From: Parasegetibacter sp. NRK P23 | GTDB taxonomy: Bacteria > Bacteroidota > Bacteroidia > Chitinophagales > Chitinophagaceae | Assembly: GCF_023721715.1 (NCBI RefSeq) | Contig: NZ_JAMDLG010000001.1 | Coordinates: 2,147,784 to 2,211,783, forward strand | Direction: 5' to 3' | Length of the DNA stretch: 64,000 nucleotides | Notes under the pieces: generated by a model | Database searches by the model: none | Seen by the model: only the letters and a program-made list of their open reading frames with translations | What the model was told of the DNA's origin: nothing | Translations under genes and position numbers: made by a program | Shown here: in pieces, positions 17,245 through 25,475 of the stretch | Layout: each line of letters begins with the position of its first letter | Position numbering within the stretch: the stretch's first letter is position 1

Positions 17245-18167
17245 AGCCTGAAAATTATCCTGTTATACAAATAATTCGCTGTCATTAAAGTTTTAGAGAC
17301 AAACCCATTTTTAAGCGCTCCGACAGGGATGCAACGCTGCACATGAAACATACTTTTAATTACCATGGGTACTTCCTGCGTTAAAAACGCATGCTCAAAG
17401 TCCTGCTCGTCTTTAAAAGCGGCGTTCCTCACCATTCTCCATACAATATCATAACTCCTGATATTACGCAGCACATGCTTTCCTTCTTCTTTCAACAAGT
17501 TCATTTTTTCAGGCAGCAACACTTCTCTTAAAAATAATTCATCATGTGCCCCACTGATACCACCTAATCCAAAAAGACCAACTATTACGTCAATATATAA
17601 CGGATCGACCTGCCTGAAACATTTTATATTCAACGCCCAATCAGCATGCTGCCTGTAACGCTGATCGTAGAGGCCAAACTTTTTGAACAGTTCTTTCTTA
17701 TAAAAACTGGCCTGATGTGGAATATTTTTGATCAGCAGTTTGCTGAAATCAAAAGGACCATCATATTTTTCGGGGCGATCTCCCATTTTTACGTTGCCAT
17801 AAACGAACTGTCCCGGTGCATGTTGCAGCATTGGTGCCACTACTGAAAAAACTTTCTCAGCATAAAGCTTATCGTCAGATCCTAAGAAGTAGATCCACTC
17901 TCCTCTCGCAAGCGATATGCCCTTATTCATAGCATCGTACACTCCATTGTCTTTCTCCGAAACATAACTGATCCGGGCATCATTGTTCGCGTAATTCCTG
18001 ATGATATCCAGCGTGTTGTCTGAAGAGCCCCCGTCTATAATTAGAAGTTCCCAGTTTAAAAAAAGCTGTGATTGCACACTTTTGATAGCCACTTCTAATT
18101 CATTTTGCGAATTATAAGTTGGAATTACCACGGTTATTAATGGGTATGGGGCGTTCGGTTCAACCAT
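17241..18167 (-). CDS. Glycosyltransferase family 2 (WcaA/WfgS-like)
   Basis: This 308-residue cytoplasmic GT-A enzyme has TVVIPTYNSQNELEVAIKS near residues 12-30, ELLIIDGGSSDNTLDI, and EKDNGVYDAMNKGISLARGEW. The metal-binding motif appears as FLGSDDKLY. The combination with KDNGVYDAMNKG is typical of the group named after colanic acid or O-antigen GT2 enzymes. After about residue 210 the sequence has no recognisable domain. It overlaps its upstream neighbour by 8 bases and its downstream neighbour by 4. Donor and acceptor sugars cannot be predicted. Confidence 0.93.
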   Translation of the reverse strand: MVEPNAPYPLITVVIPTYNSQNELEVAIKSVQSQLFLNWELLIIDGGSSDNTLDIIRNYANNDARISYVSEKDNGVYDAMNKGISLARGEWIYFLGSDDKLYAEKVFSVVAPMLQHAPGQFVYGNVKMGDRPEKYDGPFDFSKLLIKNIPHQASFYKKELFKKFGLYDQRYRQHADWALNIKCFRQVDPLYIDVIVGLFGLGGISGAHDELFLREVLLPEKMNLLKEEGKHVLRNIRSYDIVWRMVRNAAFKDEQDFEHAFLTQEVPMVIKSMFHVQRCIPVGALKNGFVSKTLMTANYLYNRIIFRL

Positions 18168-19074
18168 TATTCTTGTATTTCTTGTAGTACAAGTTGAATA
18201 TCTTTCCCGAAAGCCGGTTTATATACGAGCTTAATACCGTAGCAAGGCTGCGTTTCTGCACGGTATTATTTTTCGCATTCACAAGCCTGTGGTGATGAAG
18301 CAGCTGTGGATAAGGCGAATTGCTGAACCAATTTTGCGCATAGAAACTCACTTCCTGCTGGTAGCGTTGACTAACACAGTTGAATTCCCCTGGCACTCTT
18401 AATTCAGGCATTTTATAATGATTTCCGTATTGAGAGGCCTGCCTGTACAATGAGTAACCATACTTTTTTGCCAGAATAGATAATATAGACTGGTCGTGGC
18501 GGTGTTCAATAAAGCCGGGAAGGTTTCTTTTGCCACTGGAATTAGGAATATCCGTGAGAATAGATTCGTTAGATGCATAATTCAACCACTCCTGTACAAA
18601 TTTCACGCTATCACTTCCTTTTCGAAACAGCGCAAAAGAAGCATCACATTGTATGGCCAGCCAATAAGCCGGGGCATCCGCGTTCATCCGCACAAAACAA
18701 TCCCGTTTAGTCCAGGCGGCATTTAATAAATTACCATTGGCAAACAGCACCACTGGCTGCTTAGCGGCACAAATTTCAACCAAAGGACTAAGGTCTTCAA
18801 TGATTTCAATTCCGCAATCGGAATAAATCAGAACGTCTCCATCGTTTAACTGTTCCAGTGTTTCCAGGATAATATAGGGCTTCCAGAGCCAATATCCCAA
18901 TCCCCTTGGCTGTGCAAGAATATGCTCAAACTGTTTAAAAAACGGTTTTCCGGAAAATGATTCGAAAGAAAAAGAATAAAGGTCCTGCACACCATGCTTC
19001 AAAGCTGAAGTGTTCAGTCTCTCACGACCTTCATTAAAAGAATGATTGGAAAGATTTGTCAGCGCAATTTTCAT
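18160..19074 (-). CDS. Glycosyltransferase-like protein of a polysaccharide cluster
   Basis: This 304-residue protein starts at the ATG at 19074 (MKIALTNLSNHSF), one base after the stop of the methyltransferase upstream. The longer frame would overlap that gene. Features are GLGYWLWKPYIILETLEQ, VLIYSDCGIEI (a DxD-like D-C-G site after a hydrophobic strand), an internal LPGFIEHRHDQSILSILAKK block and a basic C-terminus. The YWLWKP and YSDCG pair recurs in uncharacterised sugar transferases of O-antigen and capsule loci, which is the basis for the call. I could not place it in a numbered GT family. A soluble cytoplasmic enzyme is expected. Confidence 0.7.
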   Translation of the reverse strand: MKIALTNLSNHSFNEGRERLNTSALKHGVQDLYSFSFESFSGKPFFKQFEHILAQPRGLGYWLWKPYIILETLEQLNDGDVLIYSDCGIEIIEDLSPLVEICAAKQPVVLFANGNLLNAAWTKRDCFVRMNADAPAYWLAIQCDASFALFRKGSDSVKFVQEWLNYASNESILTDIPNSSGKRNLPGFIEHRHDQSILSILAKKYGYSLYRQASQYGNHYKMPELRVPGEFNCVSQRYQQEVSFYAQNWFSNSPYPQLLHHHRLVNAKNNTVQKRSLATVLSSYINRLSGKIFNLYYKKYKNNG

Positions 19075-19075
19075 A

Positions 19076-19894
19076 CTACAAAGGAAAACTGGAAATGATA
19101 CCAACGGTATGCGGCGCCTCATGCTCTCCAATCCATCCGTTAATGTTTACCAGGTAAATATCATGGATGGGATAATTCCTTTTGTATTTATTGATGATCC
19201 TGAAGAAGGATTTCTGCATCTTTCCCACCAGGTCATCCCATACTATCACGAATTTTTCATCCAGCAGGTCATATTTAACAAGCATTTCAAATTCAAACAA
19301 GATCGCCTTTGGCGTATGAAGCGCATCCGAGAAAACGATGTTGTACTTATTCCCTTTGAGCTTCGCCCAACTGTTCTCATCCCATACATCCCCACATAAA
19401 TAGCGCACATCCAGCGCATTCCTCCGGTATTTTTTCAGGTATGACTCGTTTTTCTTGATGGAACCCGCTGGTGTTTTCCAGGTTTCAGTTTCAACCAGCT
19501 CCAATTCATTTTCAAGTACCGGATTTATTGTTTCAATATCGAAAGCGGTAAAAGTCCCTTTTTCGTGACCATTGATCATTTGGAAAAAGTTCTTTCCTAC
19601 GGAAACACCAATCTCGAAATAATTCAAGTGGGGAAAATGTTTGTCAGAAAAATAAAGCAGCAGGTCTGAATAAGTAAGGGTTCTGCTGATGGGCTTGTTA
19701 ATGTCCCCCCTTATAAAGGAAGGCACGCCATAATCGAACCAGGATTTTTTAAATGCATCCTCATCAATCCAGTTGGGAATGAGAGAAAGCGCCTGCCTGT
19801 TTTTATCTATGAATGGCTCCAGGGCCGCTGCGGGAAAATCAATTTGTGATTTAAATTCCACTTTATCGGGAAATAGCCACTTAAAAAGACTCAT
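19076..19894 (-). CDS. Class I SAM-dependent methyltransferase-like protein
   Basis: About 272 residues, from the ATG at 19894 (MSLFKWLFPDK), one base after the upstream stop. A 7-residue longer start at 19915 would overlap it. The first Rossmann strand with its glycine loop reads YFEIGVSVGKNFF, followed by TAFDIETINP (acidic ribose-binding end of strand 2), NIVFSDALHTPKAI (strand 4 with a DALH metal-type site) and FVIVWDDLVGKM. This layout is shared with macrocin and cephalosporin hydroxylase-type methyltransferases. The neighbouring TylF-like gene suggests the two act on the same glycan. No acceptor can be named, and the first 75 residues are unmatched. Confidence 0.72.
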   Translation of the reverse strand: MSLFKWLFPDKVEFKSQIDFPAAALEPFIDKNRQALSLIPNWIDEDAFKKSWFDYGVPSFIRGDINKPISRTLTYSDLLLYFSDKHFPHLNYFEIGVSVGKNFFQMINGHEKGTFTAFDIETINPVLENELELVETETWKTPAGSIKKNESYLKKYRRNALDVRYLCGDVWDENSWAKLKGNKYNIVFSDALHTPKAILFEFEMLVKYDLLDEKFVIVWDDLVGKMQKSFFRIINKYKRNYPIHDIYLVNINGWIGEHEAPHTVGIISSFPL

Positions 19895-19895
19895 A

Positions 19896-20681
19896 TCAAT
19901 TGGGTTTAATAGCAATACGGCCTGTGTAATCTATCCGGTTTAAAAATATGCGTATCTCTCTTTCCGCAAAAAATTCATCTACAGCTTTTCTTGCTCCACT
20001 CCAATGCCCATAATCATCTATGATCAAAATGCCACCGGGTACCAGCAGATCATACAATGTTTCCAATTCATGCTTGGTGGACTCATACCAATCGGTATCA
20101 AGTCTAAGCAAGGCTATCTTTCCAATTTCCGGATGCGGCAGGGTTTCCTCTACCTTACCTTTGATGAAGTGTATCGAAGAAAGCGGGTAACCAGTTTGGG
20201 ACAAATTGGCCTTTACCTCATCAACAGGCGAATAACACCATACATTATCTCCGTTAAGCCGGTCTTCTTTTTTCAAAAGATCCTCGGCTTTAGAAAGGTC
20301 CACCGCGCTTACATCCGCACTTCCGGGTTCAGACATGCCCTCGAATGTATCAAATAGAAAAAGCCGTCTTGCAGTATTATTGTATTCCATCAATTTTCTC
20401 GCGACGAGCATCATACTGCCACCTTTCCATACACCGCACTCTACAATATCCCCCTCAATTTTACCCGATTCTAAGTGATCTATTGCACGCGCCAATGTCA
20501 CCAGTCTTTCAGGGCTCGTCATTGTTTTTTCCTTCACAAAGTTGATGTGCTGCGCTTCAGCTGGAGAAAAATCAGAAGGAAACGTTTTATCAAGGTTTCC
20601 CCTGGCGCTGGTGAGCTCATCTGCCATCGCCTTCGGTATGCCGGTTAAGCCTGCTGCCTTTAAAATTTTCTTCAATAACAT
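19896..20681 (-). CDS. TylF/MycF family sugar O-methyltransferase
   Basis: The likely start is the ATG at 20681 (MLLKKILKAAG), giving 261 residues. The frame stays open to 20738. TylF/MycF enzymes are Mg-dependent O-methyltransferases acting on sugar hydroxyls in macrolides and, in many bacteria, on surface polysaccharides. Motifs visible: GDIVECGVWKGGSMM (SAM loop), LFLFDTFEGMSEP, GKIALLRLDTDWYESTKHEL and GGILIIDDYGHWSGARKAVDEF. The last two supply the conserved metal-binding aspartates. It is the first gene of the five-gene operon, transcribed away from the divergent GT2 at 20803. Confidence 0.9.
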   Translation of the reverse strand: MLLKKILKAAGLTGIPKAMADELTSARGNLDKTFPSDFSPAEAQHINFVKEKTMTSPERLVTLARAIDHLESGKIEGDIVECGVWKGGSMMLVARKLMEYNNTARRLFLFDTFEGMSEPGSADVSAVDLSKAEDLLKKEDRLNGDNVWCYSPVDEVKANLSQTGYPLSSIHFIKGKVEETLPHPEIGKIALLRLDTDWYESTKHELETLYDLLVPGGILIIDDYGHWSGARKAVDEFFAEREIRIFLNRIDYTGRIAIKPN

Positions 20682-20802
20682 ATACAATAAATCACGTTTC
20701 TGGTAGCTGTAAATATTTCTCCCTGCAATATTCTGCAAAATATTTCAGCCATCCACAAAATCCCTAAAATAGATTAATTTGGCGCGAATAAGCGCTTTTC
20801 TG

Positions 20803-21723
20803 ATGGAAATCAACAAAATAAGTATCATTATCATCTCTTACAACCGCCCAGCTGACGCGCTTGAACTTCTTCAAAACATCACCACACTTAAACAAACAGC
20901 TGAGCTTCTTCAAGAGGTTATTCTTATAAATAATAACTCCTCTGTTTCTTACCAAGATGTTGAAGCCTATATCAGCCAGCATAATATTTACCCTTTTAAG
21001 TACGTCTCGTCACCAGAAAATCTTGGCGTTTCAAGGGGAAGAAACCTTGGCATCTCACTAGCCACGGCCCCTATCCTATTCTTCCTGGACGACGATGCAT
21101 TGCTGGACGACGCAGGCGCTCTGCAACAAATTCATACAGCCTTTTCAGCCCCCTACAAGGAGCGGGCGCCAGGCATTTTGTCCTTCCGGGTTTTGTACCA
21201 TGAAAACCGTCAATGGCAGATCAATGCTTTTCCGCACAAACATTTTAAGGCGTACAGTCATCTTCAGGCATTTGGCACCTACTACTATGTAGGCTGCGCG
21301 CATGCCATTAAAAAGGAAGTCTTCGAAAAAGCCGGCATGCTGCCCGTAGATTTTTTCTATGGGATGGAAGAGTACGACTTAAGCTACAGAACTATTGAGG
21401 CGGGATTCTCTATACAATATAATTCCGGCGTAACCGTGTTGCATAAAGAATCACCCCATGGGCGACAGCCTAAACCGGAAAAACTGAAAGGGATGTGGAT
21501 TAATAAATCCAAAGTGGCCTGGCGCTATTTGCCAAAAAAATACTTTTACAGCACGGCAGGCATGTGGGGACTTCTATTTCTTCTTAAAACCGGCTTTAAT
21601 ATCAGGCTCTTTATTTCCGGACTTAAAGCATTGAGTGCCATTCCAGGCGCAGAACCCAGAAAGCCACTTTCTGAAAAAGCAATGCAATATATCAGGAGTA
21701 CAAATCCGCGTTTGTGGTATTAA
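20803..21723 (+). CDS. Glycosyltransferase family 2
   Basis: About 306 residues, from the ATG at 20803 (MEINKISIIIISYN). A TTG at 20779 is less likely. The GT-A domain shows SIIIISYNRPADALELL, EVILINNNSS, NLGVSRGRNLGIS, and the metal site FLDDDALLDD. Further on are YVGCAHAIKKEVFEKAGM and FYGMEEYDLSYRTIEAG, as in rhamnosyl or galactosyl transferases of O-antigen loci. A hydrophobic stretch (YSTAGMWGLLFLLKTGF) near 255-270 suggests membrane association. It is divergent from the methyltransferase/glycosyltransferase operon and convergent with the NUDIX gene, with stop codons overlapping by 4 bases. Confidence 0.92.
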   Translation: MEINKISIIIISYNRPADALELLQNITTLKQTAELLQEVILINNNSSVSYQDVEAYISQHNIYPFKYVSSPENLGVSRGRNLGISLATAPILFFLDDDALLDDAGALQQIHTAFSAPYKERAPGILSFRVLYHENRQWQINAFPHKHFKAYSHLQAFGTYYYVGCAHAIKKEVFEKAGMLPVDFFYGMEEYDLSYRTIEAGFSIQYNSGVTVLHKESPHGRQPKPEKLKGMWINKSKVAWRYLPKKYFYSTAGMWGLLFLLKTGFNIRLFISGLKALSAIPGAEPRKPLSEKAMQYIRSTNPRLWY

Positions 21724-22280
21724 TAATTCACTTCACCAAGCTTCATCATCCCATAAAATATACAACTCACATGCATACTCTGTAAAATCTCATTCCGCCG
21801 CAACATCTCCTTCAATTCCCCCATCTCCACCAGGTGCACCTCAATTTCTTCATTATGATCCAGCATCTGCTCCTGCACTTTCTTCCCCCCTTTCGCCAGG
21901 AACATGTACATCATATTGTTATTGGTACTGGGATTAGCAGATATTTCCCCCAGAAATTCAAAAGAATCAAACGCGTACCCCGTTTCTTCCAGCAGTTCGC
22001 GTTGGATGGCCGCTTCTGGAGAAGCATCGGTATCATCAATGCAGCCGCCTGGAATCTCCATACAGGTTCTTCCTATGGCATGACGGTATTGTTTCACGAG
22101 TATCACTTTTCCATCTTCCGTAAGCGCCAGAGCGGTGGCCCAGTTGGGGTATTCCATCACGTAATAGGGCGTCACAATGGTGCCATCGGGCCTTTCGCAG
22201 GTATCTTTGCGGGCCGTGAGCCAGGAATCTTTGAAAAGGTATTCACTTGAAATCAGTTTCCAGTCTAGCGGATCTTTCAT
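21720..22280 (-). CDS. NUDIX hydrolase (ADP-ribose pyrophosphatase type)
   Basis: 186 residues from the ATG at 22280 (MKDPLDWKLISSEYLF). An in-frame extension to 22469 overlaps the upstream gene and looks unrelated. The Nudix box is intact: GGCIDDTDASPEAAIQRELLEETG, a G-x5-E-x7-REUxEExGU variant. The short beta-sheet N-terminus with WLTARKDTCERPDGT is typical of the ADP-ribose/ADP-sugar pyrophosphatase group. It would hydrolyse nucleoside diphosphate sugars in the cytoplasm. It is the last of three minus-strand genes after the FKBP isomerase and YfiT-like genes, and ends head-on against the GT2 gene. Confidence 0.92.
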   Translation of the reverse strand: MKDPLDWKLISSEYLFKDSWLTARKDTCERPDGTIVTPYYVMEYPNWATALALTEDGKVILVKQYRHAIGRTCMEIPGGCIDDTDASPEAAIQRELLEETGYAFDSFEFLGEISANPSTNNNMMYMFLAKGGKKVQEQMLDHNEEIEVHLVEMGELKEMLRRNEILQSMHVSCIFYGMMKLGEVNY

Positions 22281-22336
22281 TGGTAGAAATTTATCGGTTG
22301 CTGCCGGGGAAATATCTGAAGATGAAGGGTAGCATT

Positions 22337-22867
22337 CTACCAGTTCATCCTTTCCCGGAGCGATGTAATATGCGCCACATGGTGCTTTCCATGCCAGGCG
22401 TAGGAACCCAGCATAAACCATAAAGTTTGTATGTTTCCGTACACCGGATGGTATATAGTGCGCTCCCATTGTTCACCGTCAATACTACTCATCAGCGTGT
22501 ACCACCTGGCGTGCAGGGCATGCAGCAGGGTTACCGACATGTTCACCGGCACCGCGAATACGTCGGGCAGTTCGGCCCAGGCTTTTTCGTCGTAAGGTTT
22601 TACGATGGGCTGCTTTTCCGTGAGCGCGAGGCGGCAACGGATAAAAGCATTCATATGACTGTCCGCCAGATGATGCACCACCTGCCTTACCTGCCAGCCG
22701 CCTTCCCGGTAGGGTGTTTCAAACTGAAAGGCATCCAGACCATTGATGGCGTGTTCCAACAGTTCCGGAAGGTACCGGATATCGTTCAGCCATATTTTTT
22801 TCTGCTGTTCGGAATACCCTACCGGCTGGTATTTGCCGATAGGGTATTGCAAAGAAGTTCCGTCCAT
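22337..22867 (-). CDS. YfiT/BstA-like DinB-fold metalloprotein (putative bacillithiol transferase)
   Basis: The 176-residue DinB-type four-helix bundle has the three conserved metal-binding histidines: HHLADSH near residue 65, and WHGKHHVAH near 158-165. It carries the YfiT opening (YPIGKYQP, LNDIRYLPELLEHAI) and the REGGWQVRQVVHHLADSH block. The family includes BstA, a bacillithiol S-transferase of Bacillus. In Bacteroidota the thiol substrate is usually inferred. It lies between a NUDIX hydrolase and an FKBP isomerase, with gaps of 56 and 5 bases. A bacilliredoxin gene elsewhere in the window (47642-48058) makes the bacillithiol link more plausible. Confidence 0.85.
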   Translation of the reverse strand: MDGTSLQYPIGKYQPVGYSEQQKKIWLNDIRYLPELLEHAINGLDAFQFETPYREGGWQVRQVVHHLADSHMNAFIRCRLALTEKQPIVKPYDEKAWAELPDVFAVPVNMSVTLLHALHARWYTLMSSIDGEQWERTIYHPVYGNIQTLWFMLGSYAWHGKHHVAHITSLRERMNW

Positions 22868-22872
22868 CTGGA

Positions 22873-23652
22873 TTATTTTAGGATCTCGAGCATTTCCACT
22901 TCAAAGATCAGCGCCGCGCCACCGGGAATATCTCCTCCGGCACCACGATCGCCATAACCCAGGGAAGAGGGCATGTAAATGATCCACTTATCCCCTTCTT
23001 TCATCAGTTTCAGGGCTTCTGTCCAGCCTTTGATCACCTGTCCAACCCCTATTTCCAGCGGCTGGCCGCGGTCAACGGAGCTGTCAAACTTTTTACCGTT
23101 GATCAGTTTTCCGGTGTAATGCACTTTCACGCGGCTGGTATCGTGTGGATGCACGGTGCCGGTACCGGTTTTTAGAACTTCATACTGAAGGCCGCTGGGC
23201 AATTCGGTTACCCCGGCTCTTTTTTTGTTTTCCGCGAGGAATTTTGCGCTTTCTTCTTTCACTGCGTTGATTTTTTTGTTGGCGAATGCCTGAAGTTTTT
23301 CCTGTAAAGTCATATTTGCCTGCATTTCATCCAATAAAGGAGTTTTTCCGCCCAGCACATCAGCAAAGGCTTTGTTCAGCAATTTGTAATTCATGGTGTC
23401 CACACCCTGTGTTTTAAAGTAGCTGGCCACGTTCACCCCTATCGCATAAGAAAGCGAGTCGATGGCATTCTTCATGGCGGGGGCCGGCGCCACTACAGGT
23501 GGCTTGGGATTTACCGTTGTTTTGGTGGTAGTGGTTTTGGGCTTGGTTACCGGGGGCTTTGTGGTGGTTTTTGTCTGAGCGAGGGAAACAGAACATACCG
23601 AACTGATTATCAGGGAACCTATCACCTGCTGCGCGATTCTTTTTGTGCTCAT
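22873..23652 (-). CDS. Secreted FKBP-type peptidyl-prolyl cis-trans isomerase (FkpA-like)
   Basis: This 259-residue periplasmic or outer-membrane-associated protein has a signal peptide ending near LAQ (about residue 25). A Thr/Lys/Pro-rich low-complexity linker follows (about 26-58), then an FKBP N-terminal dimerisation domain (IDSLSYAIGVNVA through the helical ENKKRAG segment). A C-terminal FKBP catalytic domain runs from about 155 to 259. Active-site residues are visible in VKVHYTGKLINGKKFDSS, GQVIKGWTEALKLM and MPSSLGYGDRG. It probably assists folding of exported proteins. It is first in a three-gene unit with the YfiT-like and NUDIX genes. The proline-rich spacer is unusually long compared with FkpA of proteobacteria. 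Confidence 0.92.
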   Translation of the reverse strand: MSTKRIAQQVIGSLIISSVCSVSLAQTKTTTKPPVTKPKTTTTKTTVNPKPPVVAPAPAMKNAIDSLSYAIGVNVASYFKTQGVDTMNYKLLNKAFADVLGGKTPLLDEMQANMTLQEKLQAFANKKINAVKEESAKFLAENKKRAGVTELPSGLQYEVLKTGTGTVHPHDTSRVKVHYTGKLINGKKFDSSVDRGQPLEIGVGQVIKGWTEALKLMKEGDKWIIYMPSSLGYGDRGAGGDIPGGAALIFEVEMLEILK

Positions 23653-23734
23653 TGAAATTTTTGCGATTTAGACCTGAAAGGTAGTGAAAAGACTAAAATT
23701 TTACGAAATTCACTATCCTATAGCCATAGTAGAC

Positions 23735-23742
23735 TACATTTG
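23735..23742 (+). promoter_or_regulatory. Promoter -7 box TACATTTG for cysE-cysM
   Basis: This is an exact TAnnTTTG match 19 bases before the chosen ATG at 23761. It overlaps a TTG codon that would give a longer start, which argues for the ATG. Confidence 0.45.
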
Positions 23743-23760
23743 CTGGTACAACTACGTTTT

Positions 23761-24582
23761 ATGCCAGGCGATTCATTCAGAGAAAGGATATTCAGGCGCC
23801 ACGTGGCCGCCGCAGCTACCGCATTCCCCGCTACAAGTGATGTTTGCACCTTTTCGAGTGCTTTGCTGAACTGGCTTTTCCCGGAGCAGACCGGGCATTG
23901 TTTACCTACTGAAATAGCGCTGGCAGAAAAATATGAAGCGTTGCGCGAACAGTTGGAGCAACTGTTGAGTCCTATGGAAGCGCAACTGGAACAACCGGCC
24001 ACAACAACAGCCGATCTCTTTTTCCAGTCCATCCCCGCATTGGACGATATGCTGAATAAAGATGCCACCGCCATACTCGAAGGAGACCCCGCCGCCACCA
24101 GCAGGTACGAGGTAATCCGCGCCTATCCTGGCTTTTACGCCCTCGCTTTCTATCGGATGGCGCATATCCTTTACACACTGGGCGTACCGCTTCTCCCCCG
24201 CCTTATGACGGAATTCGCGCACAACCGCACCGGTATCGATATCCATCCCGGCGCAAAGATCGGCGCCTATTGCTGCATCGACCACGGTACTGGTATCGTG
24301 ATTGGCGAAACCACCGTTATCGGGGAACACGTTAAAATATACCAGGGCGTTACCCTTGGTGCATTGAGCGTTGAAAAAACGATGGCACTCCAGAAAAGGC
24401 ATCCCACCATTGAGGACCATGTCGTAATCTATGCCGGGGCCACCATTCTCGGCGGAGAAACCGTTGTGGGCCACCACAGCATCATTGGCGGGAATGTATG
24501 GCTCATCCGATCTGTTGCACCAAACGCACGTATTTACTATAAGGCCGACGAACACATCTCGATTTCAGAACAAATTTTATAA
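23761..24582 (+). CDS. cysE: Serine O-acetyltransferase (EpsC/CysE type)
   Basis: Makes O-acetylserine from serine and acetyl-CoA, the first step of cysteine synthesis. 273 residues from the ATG at 23761. The TTG at 23740 lies inside the promoter box. The N-terminal helical domain is about 150 residues. The C-terminal left-handed beta-helix runs from about 165, with hexapeptide repeats (TGIDIHPGAKIG, CIDHGTGIVIGETTVIGEHV, IYQGVTLGALS, IEDHVVIYAGATILGGETVVG) and the catalytic His in IDHGTGIVIGE. It lacks the long cysteine-feedback tail of Escherichia coli CysE. It is followed after 5 bases by cysM, forming a two-gene cysteine operon. Confidence 0.93.
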   Translation: MPGDSFRERIFRRHVAAAATAFPATSDVCTFSSALLNWLFPEQTGHCLPTEIALAEKYEALREQLEQLLSPMEAQLEQPATTTADLFFQSIPALDDMLNKDATAILEGDPAATSRYEVIRAYPGFYALAFYRMAHILYTLGVPLLPRLMTEFAHNRTGIDIHPGAKIGAYCCIDHGTGIVIGETTVIGEHVKIYQGVTLGALSVEKTMALQKRHPTIEDHVVIYAGATILGGETVVGHHSIIGGNVWLIRSVAPNARIYYKADEHISISEQIL

Positions 24583-24587
24583 TAAGC

Positions 24588-25475
24588 ATGACCGCATCTT
24601 CTGTATTGGAACTCGTGGGGAACACCCCCATGGTTAAACTTAGAAACGTTTTTAACAAGCCCGGCGTCACCATTTACGCGAAACTGGAAGGCCATAACCC
24701 CGGCGGTTCCGTGAAAGACCGGGCTGCGTATGGCATGATCAGCGCCGCTTTGGAAAGGGGAGATATTAAACCAGGTATTAAATTAATTGAAGCCACCAGC
24801 GGCAACACCGGTATAGCACTCGCCATGATCGCGAACCTGTATGGCATCGCCATCGAACTCGTGATGCCGGAAGACGCTACCCGCGAACGCGTACTCACCA
24901 TGGAAGCTTTCGGCGCCAAAGTTATTCTTACGCCCAAAGAAAAATCTATGGAAGGCGCTATCGACTACGCACATGCGCAGGTTAAAAAAGGGGGTTATTT
25001 TATGCTGAACCAGTTCGCGAACGAAGACAACGCGAACATGCACTTCAATACCACCGGCCCTGAAATATGGCGCGACACCCAGGGCGAAGTGACGCATTTC
25101 GTTTCGGCCATGGGTACCACCGGCACCATTATGGGCGTTTCCCGCTTCCTCAAATCACAGAACCCCGCCGTTCAGATCGTAGGATGCCAGCCCACAGACG
25201 GTTCCAAAATCCCCGGCATCCGCAAATGGCCGGAAGCGTATCTTCCTAAAATATTCGACCGCTCCAGGGTTGACCGTGTAGTGGATATCGCCGAGAAAGA
25301 TGCCCGCATCATGGCCAACCGCCTCGCTAAGGAAGAAGCCATCTTCTCCGGGATGAGCAGTGGCGGGGCCGTTCACGCCGCCCTGCAGATAGCGGAAGAA
25401 ATCGAATCCGGGGTAATCGTGTGCATCATCTGCGACCGCGGCGACCGCTATCTTTCCTCCGACCTTTTCGGTTAA
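24588..25475 (+). CDS. cysM: Cysteine synthase B (CysM-type O-acetylserine sulfhydrylase)
   Basis: This PLP enzyme of fold type II joins O-acetylserine with sulfide or thiosulfate to make cysteine. 295 residues. Visible are ELVGNTPMV, the PLP lysine in GGSVKDRAAYGM (K43), the substrate loop EATSGNTGIALA, the glycine loop SAMGTTGTIMGVSRFLK, and the CysM-specific blocks KIPGIRKWPEAYLP and CIICDRGDRYLSSDLF. The last two distinguish it from CysK, which carries a longer GQGKSPHK region instead. It is co-transcribed with cysE. Its last four bases overlap the end of the convergent membrane-protein gene. Confidence 0.95.
   Translation: MTASSVLELVGNTPMVKLRNVFNKPGVTIYAKLEGHNPGGSVKDRAAYGMISAALERGDIKPGIKLIEATSGNTGIALAMIANLYGIAIELVMPEDATRERVLTMEAFGAKVILTPKEKSMEGAIDYAHAQVKKGGYFMLNQFANEDNANMHFNTTGPEIWRDTQGEVTHFVSAMGTTGTIMGVSRFLKSQNPAVQIVGCQPTDGSKIPGIRKWPEAYLPKIFDRSRVDRVVDIAEKDARIMANRLAKEEAIFSGMSSGGAVHAALQIAEEIESGVIVCIICDRGDRYLSSDLFG

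Noticed and set aside
23653-23760. Riboswitch or T-box upstream of cysE-cysM
   Set aside because: The leader between the -7 box and the ATG is under 20 bases, too short for a riboswitch.
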